Source: an uncultured Bacteroidales bacterium
GTDB lineage: Bacteria; Bacteroidota; Bacteroidia; Bacteroidales; UBA932
DNA: 40,668 nucleotides
Assembly: GCA_900318355.1 (NCBI GenBank)
Contig: ONKE01000045.1
Location: forward strand, 1-40,668
Reading direction: 5' to 3'
Shown: piece after piece, positions 24,477 through 32,652 of the stretch
How positions within the stretch are numbered: the first letter of the stretch is position 1
How the letters are laid out: every line of letters begins with the position of its first letter
The notes under the pieces: model-generated
Told to the model about the DNA's origin: nothing
The model's input: only the letters and a program-made list of their open reading frames with translations
The model's database searches: none
Program-made: the position numbers and the translations under genes

Positions 24477-27013
24477 AACGTATTCTCAGCTTTCTTCTCG
24501 CGTTTGCGCTCCTGCCAACGGCAATCCTGGCGCAGAACGTGGTCGACCTCTCCGGAGTCTGGACTCTGAGCGGCGACGGCGTCGGGAAGGTGCAGGCACG
24601 GGTCCCGGGCGACGTACACTCGGCCCTGCTCGAGGCGGGCCTCATCGGCGACCCGTACTACTCCTACGGCGAGTTGGACAACCTCTGGGTAGGCCGTCAG
24701 GACTGGACGCTGAACCGGACATTCACCCTCGACAAGGCCTTCCTGGGCCATGAGACAGTATATCTTAGGGCGGAAGACGTGGACACATTCTGCGAGATTT
24801 CCGTCAACGGACACCATGTCGGAGAGACGACCAACCGTTTCCGCCGCTGGGAATGGGACGTCCGGCCCTATCTGGTTGAAGGGGAAAATGTCATTACCGG
24901 CGTTTTCCGCAGCGCGGAGAAAATCACCGAAGAATTGTCCCGCGGCTACGACTACCCGCTTCCAATGTCCGACCTGGGCCTTGTCCCCCACATCAACCTG
25001 ATCCGCAAGCCGGCCTGCCACGGCGGCTGGGACTGGGGTCCGTGTCAGATGGTTACGGGGTTCGCAGGGCCTGTGCAGCTGATCGGTACCGACCGCGCCC
25101 GCATCGACTATGTCTACTGCGACCAGGACTTCTCCCGCAAGGGCAGGGTCACCGTCCGCGTCAACGTGGAGGTAACTTCGCCCAAGGGCGGCACGGCGCC
25201 GGCGACATTCCGCCTGGCCGGTCAGACCCGTCGGCTCACAGCACGTCTAAACCCCGGCAAGAACATCCTCAAGGCCGATTTCACCATCAAAAACCCTCAG
25301 CTGTGGTGGCCCAACGGCATGGGTTCCCAGCCCATGTACCCGCTTGAGGTCCAGGTCGGGGAAAGCAAGGCCTCGAAGAAACTCGGCCTTCGGAAGCTCG
25401 AGCTCATCAGCGAAGATGACACCATCTACGGCAAGCCCGGCAAGAAAATGGTGTTCCGCGTCAACGGAAGGGACCTCTTCGCCAAGGGCGCCGACTGGAT
25501 TCCCTGCGAGCTTTTCGAATCGCGCCAGACCCGTCAGCGCTACGAAGACGTGCTCACGAGCGCCCGCGACGCCAACATGAACATGCTCCGTCTTTGGGGC
25601 GGCGGCCAGTTCGAGCACGAGGATTTCTACGAGCTGTGCGATTCGCTCGGCATCCTCCTCTGGCACGACTACATGTTCTCCTGCGCCATCTATCCGGCCG
25701 ACAGCCGCTTCCTCGACGAGGTGGAAGCCGAGCTTAACCACCAGGTACGCCGCCTGCGCGACCATGCCAGCATCGCCATGTGGTGCGGCGACAACGAATG
25801 CGTCGGTGCCCTGAACTGGTTCGAGCCCACGAGGGCCAACAGGCCATTCTACGTGGAGCGGCTCGACACGCTCGTGCTTCTCCGCGGCAGGGTCACGGCC
25901 GAAGCCGACCCGTCCCGCGTCTACTGGCCGAGTTCGCCCTGCGCCGGTCCCGGCGACTATGAGACCGACAACTGGAAGGAAGACACCAAGGGCGACATGC
26001 ACCTGTGGAGCATCTCGAAGTTCTCCCAGCCGCTGAAGAATTACTACTCGGTCAGGCCCCGTTTCTGCTCGGAATACGGCCATTCCTCCTTCCCCCGCTA
26101 CGACCTCGTGGCAAAGTACAGTTCGCCCGGACAGGCCAACCCGTGGTCGCCCGAATTCAACCACCGCACCAAGGAAGTCACCGACGGCCGCCGCGGCAAC
26201 CAGATCATCCTCGACCGCCTGGCCCTGCATTTCCATTTCCCCGCCCGCATGGAAGACGTCTTCTACCTCTCGCAGGTGGAGCAGGCGATGGGTCTGGAAA
26301 CGGCCACGCTGTGGTGGAGGAGCCTGGAGCCCGGCTGCATGGGCACCATCTACTGGCAGCTCAACGACATATGGCCGGGAACGTCCTGGTCCAGCATCGA
26401 ATTCGACGGTAAATGGAAGCAGAGCCACTACCACGCCAGGCGTTTCTTCGCCCCCGAACTGATTTGCGCGGTCCCCGGCGACAACGGCGGCCTTGACGTC
26501 AAGGTCATCAACGACACCGACGGCCGGAAGACCTACAAGGCCACGGCAAGGCTGTGGTCCTTCGACGGCATAATCCTCTCGGAAAAGAGTTTCGACATCA
26601 CCCTCGACGGAGATTCGGTCGGCACGGCGGCATCATTCGACCCCGCCTCCTTCGGCACGGAAGCCGAGCGCTGCGGACGTTTCCTCGAGCTGTCGCTCAC
26701 CCGCGACGGCAAGGAGGTCGCCTACAACAACTGGCATTTCGCCGAGTGGAAAGCCAGCCCCCTGGCAGAGGCGGACGTAAAGGCCTCCGTAGCCGTCAAG
26801 GACGGAAAATGGACTGTCACGCTCTCGACCGACAAGCCCGCATTCTACGTATGGCTCGCCGTGGGAGACATCCCGGGAGAGTTCAGCGACAACTCCTTTA
26901 CCCTCTATCCCGGCCGGCCCGTCGAGCTGACCTTCTCGCCCAAGGAAGGGTTCGGCGATTTTGAGCGCTTCGCCGGCGCCCTGACAGTAACGCACATAAG
27001 AAAAACCTACTGA
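24473..27013 (+). CDS. GH2 beta-mannosidase (first of tandem pair)
   Basis: The 846-residue protein has a cleavable signal (FALLPTAILAQ) and no lipobox cysteine, so a periplasmic enzyme is likely. GH2 domains follow in order: sugar-binding jelly roll (about 25-205, with RVPGDVHSALLEAG and YRA-like VYLRAEDVDTFCEISVNG), an Ig-like domain, the barrel from about 330 (NGRDLFAKGADWIP), and a C-terminal beta domain. The acid/base is Glu442 in MWCGDNECVGALNW and the nucleophile is Glu534 in RFCSEYGHSSFP. The PGDVHSAL and WNGxD-type motifs and WWPNGMG point to the beta-mannosidase branch. It would release mannose from non-reducing ends of beta-mannosides. Its start overlaps the GH39-like stop; the next GH2 gene begins 2 bases after its stop. 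Confidence 0.9.
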   Translation: MKRILSFLLAFALLPTAILAQNVVDLSGVWTLSGDGVGKVQARVPGDVHSALLEAGLIGDPYYSYGELDNLWVGRQDWTLNRTFTLDKAFLGHETVYLRAEDVDTFCEISVNGHHVGETTNRFRRWEWDVRPYLVEGENVITGVFRSAEKITEELSRGYDYPLPMSDLGLVPHINLIRKPACHGGWDWGPCQMVTGFAGPVQLIGTDRARIDYVYCDQDFSRKGRVTVRVNVEVTSPKGGTAPATFRLAGQTRRLTARLNPGKNILKADFTIKNPQLWWPNGMGSQPMYPLEVQVGESKASKKLGLRKLELISEDDTIYGKPGKKMVFRVNGRDLFAKGADWIPCELFESRQTRQRYEDVLTSARDANMNMLRLWGGGQFEHEDFYELCDSLGILLWHDYMFSCAIYPADSRFLDEVEAELNHQVRRLRDHASIAMWCGDNECVGALNWFEPTRANRPFYVERLDTLVLLRGRVTAEADPSRVYWPSSPCAGPGDYETDNWKEDTKGDMHLWSISKFSQPLKNYYSVRPRFCSEYGHSSFPRYDLVAKYSSPGQANPWSPEFNHRTKEVTDGRRGNQIILDRLALHFHFPARMEDVFYLSQVEQAMGLETATLWWRSLEPGCMGTIYWQLNDIWPGTSWSSIEFDGKWKQSHYHARRFFAPELICAVPGDNGGLDVKVINDTDGRKTYKATARLWSFDGIILSEKSFDITLDGDSVGTAASFDPASFGTEAERCGRFLELSLTRDGKEVAYNNWHFAEWKASPLAEADVKASVAVKDGKWTVTLSTDKPAFYVWLAVGDIPGEFSDNSFTLYPGRPVELTFSPKEGFGDFERFAGALTVTHIRKTY

Positions 27014-27015
27014 AA

Positions 27016-29433
27016 ATGAGACGGTTGCTCACGATTCTGGTCCTGCTGGCCTGGCCCCTTCTTGCCGGAGCGAGCCGGCAGAGCCTGGGCGGAGCATGGT
27101 CCCTCGACTACTGGCAGCAGGGACAGACGCCCGTCCGCAGCCCTGAAGCATTTACCTCGACACCCCACCGGACCATCCCGGCTACGGTGCCTGGCAACGT
27201 GGAACTCGACCTTCTCGCCGCCGGTCTCATCGAGCAGCCGGAAATCGGCAGCAACGTCTATCTGCTGCGCCCCTGGGAAGGCTTCCAGTGGCGCTACAGC
27301 CGCAATTTCACGACTCCGGACCATGGCGCCGAAGACGTGGTGTTCCTAACCTTCGAGGGAGTCGACTGCTTCGCCGACATCTGGCTTAACGGCCGGCTTC
27401 TGGGCAGTCCGGAAAACATGCTGATCGAGCATCGTTACGACGTCACAGACGTTCTCGCCCCGGCCGGAGGAAGCAACACCCTGGAAGTGTATCTGCGTTC
27501 CACCGTGCTTGAAGGCCGCTCGCAGGTGCCTCCGACCATAAGCCTTAACTTTCCACAGCCGGAATCGATCCGCCAGCGCCGCGCTCCCCACACCTACGGG
27601 TGGGACATCATGCCGCGTCTGGTAAGCGCGGGTCTCTGGAGGGACGTCACGCTGGAGGTCAAGCACGCCGTCCACATCGAAGACGCCTTCTGGTATGTCG
27701 AGCGCATCGATTTTGAAAACGGCAACCGTGCGTCGGTCTACATGGACTATACCGTCTCCCTGCCGGTCCGCTTCCAGGAAGGCCGGGTCAGGGCGGAATA
27801 CAGCCTCAGCCGCGGCGGAAAGGTCCGGGCTTCGGGCAGCAGGCTCGTGGCAGCCCACTCGGGCCGCGCCCGCCTCACCCTTGAAAATGCCGACCTCTGG
27901 TGGCCCCGCGGCTACGGAGAACCGGCCTTGTACGATGCCACGCTGCGTCTTGTGGACACCGAAACCGGTGAGGAACTCGACAGCCGGACCTGCAAAATGG
28001 GCGTGCGCACCGTGGCGCTGGACCGGACCGACGTCAGCACGAAGGACAATCCGGGACGCTTCGTATTCATCGTCAACGATGTGCCAATTTTTGCCCGCGG
28101 AAGCAACTGGACGCCGATGGACGCCCTGCATTCGCGCGACCCGCAGCATCTCGAGGGCACCTTCAAGATTGTCACCGACCTCAACTGCAACATGCTCCGC
28201 TGCTGGGGCGGCAACGTGTACGAAGACCACCCGTTCTACGACCTGTGCGACCGTGAGGGCGTCCTGGTGTGGCAGGATTTCTCCATGGGCTGCACCATGT
28301 ACCCGCAGGACGCCGGGTTCCAGAAGGCGATAGGAGAGGAAATCCGCAGCGTCGTGCGCAAACTTCGCAGCCATCCATGCATCGCCCTGTGGTCGGGCAA
28401 CAACGAAGACGACCTGGTGGTGACATGGAGCCTGAAGGCATTCGGCCTCGACCCCAATCGCGACGTGGTATCGCGCGTCACCATCCCGCAGGCCCTCTTT
28501 GAAACCGACCCCACAAGGCCGTATCTGCCATCTTCGCCGTATTACGGTCCGGAAGTGGTGGCGCGCGGCAGCCGCGAAGAAGACCTGCCTGAAAACCATC
28601 TCTGGGGCCCCCGCGGCTACTACAAAGACAGCTTCTACACCGGCGCCTCCTGCCTTTTCGCAAGCGAAATGGGTTATCACGGCATGCCAGATCGGGCCAG
28701 CCTCGAGGAGATGTTCTCCCCGGAAAATGTCTATCCGTGGAGCGACGTCAAAGCACGCATCTGGAAAGAAGACTGGCTCACGAAGTCCGTCCGCGTCTAC
28801 CGGGAAGAAGGCTACACCCCCGACCGCAACAACCTGATGATCAATCAGGTCCATCAGCTTTTCGGGGACGTCCCCGAGGATCTTGACAGCTTCATCTACG
28901 CCTCCCAGACCGTCCAGGCCGAGGCCATGAAATATTTCGTGGAGCGCTTCCGCGGCTATAAGTTCGCCCCGCGCACGGGTCTGCTGTGGTGGAACATCCG
29001 CGACGGCTGGCCGGTGATTTCCGACGCGGTGGTGGACTGGTACGGCCGCCCCAAACAGGCTTTCCGCTTCATCCGCAACGTCCAGCACAACGTCTGCGTG
29101 ATGCTTTGCGACGACGAGGACGGGGCCGGACTTCCGCTTGTCGTCGCCAATGACACGAGGCGCCCCTGCAAAGGAAACGTGACCGTCAGCGACGTCGAAA
29201 GCGGGAAGACGGTATTCAAGGGGAAATACCGCGTGGAAGAAAACGGCCGCACGGAAATCGCCCGCATCCCCGTCCCGAAGGGCCAGGGCATGCTGCTTAT
29301 TTCCTACACCGGCGAGGACGGGACGAAACTGTCGAATCACTATCTCTACGGCGCGCCGCCCTTCAAATTGGACGAATATCGGCGGTGGCTTGGCAAAACA
29401 GGCATCTACAAGCGCACCGGCGAAAGCAAATAA
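27016..29433 (+). CDS. GH2 beta-mannosidase-type enzyme (second of tandem pair)
   Basis: The 805-residue protein begins with a signal peptide (LVLLAWPLLAGASR). The N-terminal jelly roll contains IPATVPGNVELDLLAAGLIE and FEGVDCFADIWLNGRLLG. The barrel opens at about 350 with NDVPIFARGSNWTPMD, followed by MLRCWGGNVYEDHPFYDLCD. The acid/base is Glu464 in ALWSGNNEDD and the nucleophile is Glu551 in FASEMGYHG. It is clearly diverged from the first GH2 gene, differing around both catalytic Glu (SGNNE versus CGDNE; SEMG versus SEYG) and in length. It could therefore have a different linkage or chain-length preference. The two are adjacent with only 2 bases between stop and start, so they are co-translated. 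It is the last hydrolase of PUL 2. Confidence 0.88.
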   Translation: MRRLLTILVLLAWPLLAGASRQSLGGAWSLDYWQQGQTPVRSPEAFTSTPHRTIPATVPGNVELDLLAAGLIEQPEIGSNVYLLRPWEGFQWRYSRNFTTPDHGAEDVVFLTFEGVDCFADIWLNGRLLGSPENMLIEHRYDVTDVLAPAGGSNTLEVYLRSTVLEGRSQVPPTISLNFPQPESIRQRRAPHTYGWDIMPRLVSAGLWRDVTLEVKHAVHIEDAFWYVERIDFENGNRASVYMDYTVSLPVRFQEGRVRAEYSLSRGGKVRASGSRLVAAHSGRARLTLENADLWWPRGYGEPALYDATLRLVDTETGEELDSRTCKMGVRTVALDRTDVSTKDNPGRFVFIVNDVPIFARGSNWTPMDALHSRDPQHLEGTFKIVTDLNCNMLRCWGGNVYEDHPFYDLCDREGVLVWQDFSMGCTMYPQDAGFQKAIGEEIRSVVRKLRSHPCIALWSGNNEDDLVVTWSLKAFGLDPNRDVVSRVTIPQALFETDPTRPYLPSSPYYGPEVVARGSREEDLPENHLWGPRGYYKDSFYTGASCLFASEMGYHGMPDRASLEEMFSPENVYPWSDVKARIWKEDWLTKSVRVYREEGYTPDRNNLMINQVHQLFGDVPEDLDSFIYASQTVQAEAMKYFVERFRGYKFAPRTGLLWWNIRDGWPVISDAVVDWYGRPKQAFRFIRNVQHNVCVMLCDDEDGAGLPLVVANDTRRPCKGNVTVSDVESGKTVFKGKYRVEENGRTEIARIPVPKGQGMLLISYTGEDGTKLSNHYLYGAPPFKLDEYRRWLGKTGIYKRTGESK

Positions 29434-29437
29434 TGTC

Positions 29438-29445
29438 TATATTTG
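29438..29445 (+). promoter_or_regulatory. Candidate internal promoter before the ROK gene
   Basis: TATATTTG exactly matches TAnnTTTG and lies 18 bases before the ROK start at 29464. No TTTG box is found at the usual distance upstream. It could let the ROK and gmhA-type genes be expressed apart from the hydrolases. Confidence 0.4.
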
Positions 29446-29463
29446 CATAAAAAGCACGCAGAC

Positions 29464-30423
29464 ATGAAACAGTACATCGGCGTTGACATCGGCGGCACCA
29501 AGTGCGCCGTCACCCTCGGCATCGAGGACGCGGAAGGATTCCGCATTGCAGACAAGTCCGGATTCGCCACCTCTGACGTCCACAGCACCATAGACGGCCT
29601 GAAAGGCGCAATCGCGTCCGTAATGGCCCGCAGCGGCCTCAAGCCGTCCGACGTCAGCGGCATCGGCATTAGTTGCGGCGGGCCGCTGGATTCCCGCACC
29701 GGAGTCGTGATGTCGCCGCCCAACCTCCCGGGCTGGGACAATATCCCCATCGTAAAGATTCTCTCCGAGGAGTTCGGCATCCCCGCCGCAATCCAGAACG
29801 ACGCCAACGCCTGCGCCCTTGCAGAGTGGCGTTTCGGAGCCGGCAAGGGCAGCCGCAACATGGCTTTCCTCACCTTCGGAACGGGTCTGGGCGCCGGTCT
29901 CGTGCTGGACGGCAAGCTCTACACCGGCACCAACGACAACGCCGGCGAGCTCGGCCACCTGAGGCTCTCCCCCTTCGGCCCGGTGGGCTACGGCAAGGCC
30001 GGCTCGTTCGAGGGCTTCTGCTCGGGCAGCGGCATCCGCCAGCTTGCACAGTCGGCCGTGAAGGAACGCCTCCAGATGGGCGGGAAAGTGGCCTGGTGCC
30101 CCGACGGCGACCTCGAAGCCATCACGGCAAAGACAGTGGCCCTCGCCGCCTCGGAAGGAGACGAAGTGGCCCTCGGCGTAATGCGCACGAGCGCCGAATA
30201 TCTCGGCATCGGCCTCTCCATCCTCATCGACATCATCAACCCCGAGGTGATCGTAATCGGCAGCATCTATGCCCGCAACGAGGCCTTCTTCAAGCCTCTG
30301 ATGCAGGCGGTTATCGACCGCGAGGCCCTGCCTCTGGCAGCCCGCGTCTGCCGCGTCGTCCCGGCCGCCCTCGGCGAAGCCATAGGCGACTACGCCGCCC
30401 TCGCCGTTGCAGCAAGTATCTAA
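29464..30423 (+). CDS. ROK-family sugar kinase lacking zinc-site cysteines
   Basis: From the ATG at 29464 the product is 319 residues; an upstream in-frame ATG at 29443 falls within the candidate promoter and adds seven unlikely residues. The N-terminal VDIGGTKCAVTLG (7-19) is the phosphate-binding motif, GIGISCGGPLD (66-76) is ROK-like, and catalytic Asp113 lies in AIQNDANACALAEW. ROK kinases normally continue with GHxxxxxxGxxCxCGxxGCxE. Here the region is GHLRLSPFGPVGYGKAGSFEGFCSG: His165 is kept but the cysteine triplet is absent, with only Cys186 nearby. Such zinc-free ROK proteins exist, but the change argues against simple transfer of glucokinase annotation. There is no N-terminal helix-turn-helix, so it is a kinase rather than a repressor. 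It lies 13 bases before the SIS isomerase gene and probably phosphorylates a sugar released by PUL 2. Confidence 0.85.
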   Translation: MKQYIGVDIGGTKCAVTLGIEDAEGFRIADKSGFATSDVHSTIDGLKGAIASVMARSGLKPSDVSGIGISCGGPLDSRTGVVMSPPNLPGWDNIPIVKILSEEFGIPAAIQNDANACALAEWRFGAGKGSRNMAFLTFGTGLGAGLVLDGKLYTGTNDNAGELGHLRLSPFGPVGYGKAGSFEGFCSGSGIRQLAQSAVKERLQMGGKVAWCPDGDLEAITAKTVALAASEGDEVALGVMRTSAEYLGIGLSILIDIINPEVIVIGSIYARNEAFFKPLMQAVIDREALPLAARVCRVVPAALGEAIGDYAALAVAASI

Positions 30424-30436
30424 AATTCAAGCCATA

Positions 30437-31048
30437 ATGGAACTGGAAAATATTATATCCAACAGCCTTGAAGAGGCAAGGGCCGAGCTCGAGCAGTTTC
30501 TCTCCGACCCTGAGACGGTGGCGTCTATGACGGAAATGACGCTGGTTCTGAAAGATGCGCTGGAAGACGGGTGCAAGATCCTCGCCTGCGGCAACGGCGG
30601 GTCGCTCTGCGATGCGACCCATTTTGCCGAAGAGCTGACCGGACGATTCCGCGGCAATCGCCGTCCCCTGCCGGCCATGGCCATCAACGACCCGGCCTAC
30701 ATGACCTGCACAGGCAACGATTTCGCATTCGAAGAGATATTTTCCCGCTGGGTGGAGGCTTTCGGACAGCCCGGCGACGTGCTTCTTGCCATATCTACCA
30801 GCGGCACGTCACGCAACATCCTCCTGGCCGCCGAAAAAGCCCGTGAAATGGATATGAAAGTGGTTGCCCTGACGGCGCTGGAGCCACTGGAAGGCAGCGA
30901 CGTGGAGCCTAAGGCCAATCCCCTGGCGGAGACGGCCGACGTGGCCATCTGCGCCCCTCGCGCTCCCCACTCCGACCGCATCCAGGAAATCCACATCAAG
31001 GTGATCCACATCGTCATCGAGGCCCTTGAGCGCGCCCTGGGACTGTAA
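30437..31048 (+). CDS. gmhA: GmhA-type SIS phosphosugar isomerase
   Basis: From the ATG at 30437 the product is 203 residues, the usual size for sedoheptulose-7-phosphate isomerase. The SIS fold motifs are ILACGNGGSLCDATHFAEELTGRF (48-71) and LAISTSGTSRN (117-127). The GmhA metal/catalytic set is present: His62 and Glu66 in THFAEE, and Gln183 and His191 in RIQEIHIKVIH. GmhA converts sedoheptulose 7-phosphate to D-glycero-D-manno-heptose 7-phosphate for LPS. No other heptose genes (hldE, gmhB) are nearby. Here it follows a sugar kinase and two beta-mannosidases. An alternative isomerisation of a PUL-derived sugar phosphate, or supply of heptose from it, is possible. Its stop meets the stop of the convergent DUF4465 gene with no gap. 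Confidence 0.85.
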   Translation: MELENIISNSLEEARAELEQFLSDPETVASMTEMTLVLKDALEDGCKILACGNGGSLCDATHFAEELTGRFRGNRRPLPAMAINDPAYMTCTGNDFAFEEIFSRWVEAFGQPGDVLLAISTSGTSRNILLAAEKAREMDMKVVALTALEPLEGSDVEPKANPLAETADVAICAPRAPHSDRIQEIHIKVIHIVIEALERALGL

Positions 31049-31837
31049 CTACTGCTTGATGAATATCTTGGCCGTAAAATCGTCCATGCAGAACCACAGC
31101 GGGATGTCGGTACGGTTCGAGGTCAGCGTGAAGTCGAGATAGTCCATGTCCCGGATCTCAGTAAGGGGGAACTCCGTCCATTTGTCGAGGATGGAGAGTC
31201 CCTTTTCCGTGTAGTTTGCAAGATAGATTTCCGCCGTGCCCGACACGGCGTCGCCGACTATTGCCGTAGCCGTCAGCTTGAGATAGTCGCCCTGGGCAAA
31301 TGGCGGGATGTCTTCGGTGCCGTTTACGATTATGTTGGCCACCAGATTGGTGTTCTGGACGAAACATCCGGCAGGAGTGCAGGAGCCGATTCCGCCGGCG
31401 AGGTAGACCAGGTCGTGCTCCGGATTCTTGGAGTCGTCCGGATTCTGATAATAGACGGCAAATACCTTGGAACGGCCATTTCCGGTTGAGTCGGCGACGC
31501 AGAACGGCGAGCGGGTGACGTGGCCCGGCTTTACGATGGTGTCGCACTTCATGCTGACGCTGAACCCTCCGGTGAAGGTGCCGTATTGGCGGATATCTTC
31601 CGAAGCGTCTTCCCCGTCAACGGCGGCGTCGTAGTCCCTGTGGCGGTTGTTGTAGCCGATGTAGCCACGGTCGACAAAAGGGAGAATGTTGTAGACGCTG
31701 TCCCTCTCGATAATATACAGGCGGTCCAGGGCATCGAGATCGCTGCCGATATAATCGCTCATTTCATACGACCCCTTCAAACAGCCGGTAAGGACCGTCA
31801 GAAGCACCAATGCTGAAAAAACATGCTTTCGTGTCAT
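31049..31837 (-). CDS. DUF4465-type lipoprotein coupled to dapF
   Basis: From the ATG at 31837 the product is 262 residues, with a lipobox ending LTGC. An upstream GTG at 31879 would run through the dapF end and is rejected. The rest resembles DUF4465: TFTGGFSVSMKCDTI, VFAVYYQN, then GCFVQNTNLVANIIVNG, QGDYLKLTATAIV, GTAEIYLANYTEKG and the closing LDFTLTSNRTD plus WFCMDDF. DUF4465 proteins are secreted or surface beta-sandwiches with unknown or glycan-related roles. Its start codon overlaps the dapF stop by 4 bases, an unexpected partner for a cytoplasmic biosynthetic enzyme. The stop abuts the gmhA stop on the opposite strand. No terminator is seen between, so convergent transcripts may overlap. 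Confidence 0.75.
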   Translation of the reverse strand: MTRKHVFSALVLLTVLTGCLKGSYEMSDYIGSDLDALDRLYIIERDSVYNILPFVDRGYIGYNNRHRDYDAAVDGEDASEDIRQYGTFTGGFSVSMKCDTIVKPGHVTRSPFCVADSTGNGRSKVFAVYYQNPDDSKNPEHDLVYLAGGIGSCTPAGCFVQNTNLVANIIVNGTEDIPPFAQGDYLKLTATAIVGDAVSGTAEIYLANYTEKGLSILDKWTEFPLTEIRDMDYLDFTLTSNRTDIPLWFCMDDFTAKIFIKQ

Positions 31838-32652
31838 CCCTGTTTTTTTTGCAAATATACAAAATGCGCCGGAAAACACGACACATCCCCGACATATGAA
31901 ACGGGGCCGGTGAGGCGGATGGAGGTGAAGCGGTCAGGGCGGGCGGAGGATTCGACCGTCAGGGTGGAAAAGCCGCTGCGGACCTGGATGCAGTCGGCAT
32001 CCAGGAGGCCTTCAAGGCGGGCGGCGAGAGCCGTGGCGACGATACCGGTACCGCAGGCAAGCGTCTCGGCCTCAACTCCTTTCTCATAGGTCCGAACGCG
32101 CAGGCCGCCGTCGCACCGGCAAGCCAGGTTGACGTTGACCCCGACAGGAGCATAACGTTCGGAGTAACGGACGGGACGGGCAATGCCGGGAAGGTCGGGA
32201 ACGTCGATATCGTCGCAGAAGCGGACATAGTGGCGCGTCCCGGTGTCGAGGAACCACTGCGACGGGCCCTCGCGATGGAACTGCGTCACGTCGCGCATGC
32301 TGATACGGACGACCGAGTCGCGGCCGTCGCGGCTTAGGATCGCAGCCTCATGAATCCCGTCGGGAGCCTCGAAACGGCAGGTGTCACCGATAATTCCAAG
32401 GTCGGAAGCGAACACCGCGATGCAGCGCCCGCCGTTGCCGCACATCATGCCGCCGGAGCCGTCAGGATTGTAAAATTCCATGCGAAAATCGGCCGCGTCC
32501 GAAGGTCGCAACACCATCAGGCCGTCGGAACCGAATCCGCAGTGACGGTCGCACAGGCGGCGGACATCATCCTCAGTCAGGCATAAACTGCCGTCCCGGC
32601 CGTCTGCGAGCAGGAAATCGTTGCCGGCACCGTGGTATTTTCGAAGTATCAT
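31834..32652 (-). CDS. dapF: Diaminopimelate epimerase
   Basis: The 272-residue protein converts LL-DAP to meso-DAP, the direct precursor of lysine and of peptidoglycan. N-terminal KYHGAGNDFLLADG and the paired catalytic cysteines are intact: Cys71 in MMCGNGGRC and Cys200 in ETLACGTGIVATA. The length is normal. It follows the aminotransferase gene with a 4-base overlap (32649-32652) and overlaps the DUF4465 lipoprotein gene by 4 bases, so it is the last biosynthetic gene of the dapB-dapF operon. Confidence 0.95.
   Translation of the reverse strand: MILRKYHGAGNDFLLADGRDGSLCLTEDDVRRLCDRHCGFGSDGLMVLRPSDAADFRMEFYNPDGSGGMMCGNGGRCIAVFASDLGIIGDTCRFEAPDGIHEAAILSRDGRDSVVRISMRDVTQFHREGPSQWFLDTGTRHYVRFCDDIDVPDLPGIARPVRYSERYAPVGVNVNLACRCDGGLRVRTYEKGVEAETLACGTGIVATALAARLEGLLDADCIQVRSGFSTLTVESSARPDRFTSIRLTGPVSYVGDVSCFPAHFVYLQKKQG

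Noticed and set aside
27346-29340. 664-residue minus-strand frame
   Set aside because: Antisense to the second GH2 gene, which has intact catalytic motifs; no motif in the shadow product.
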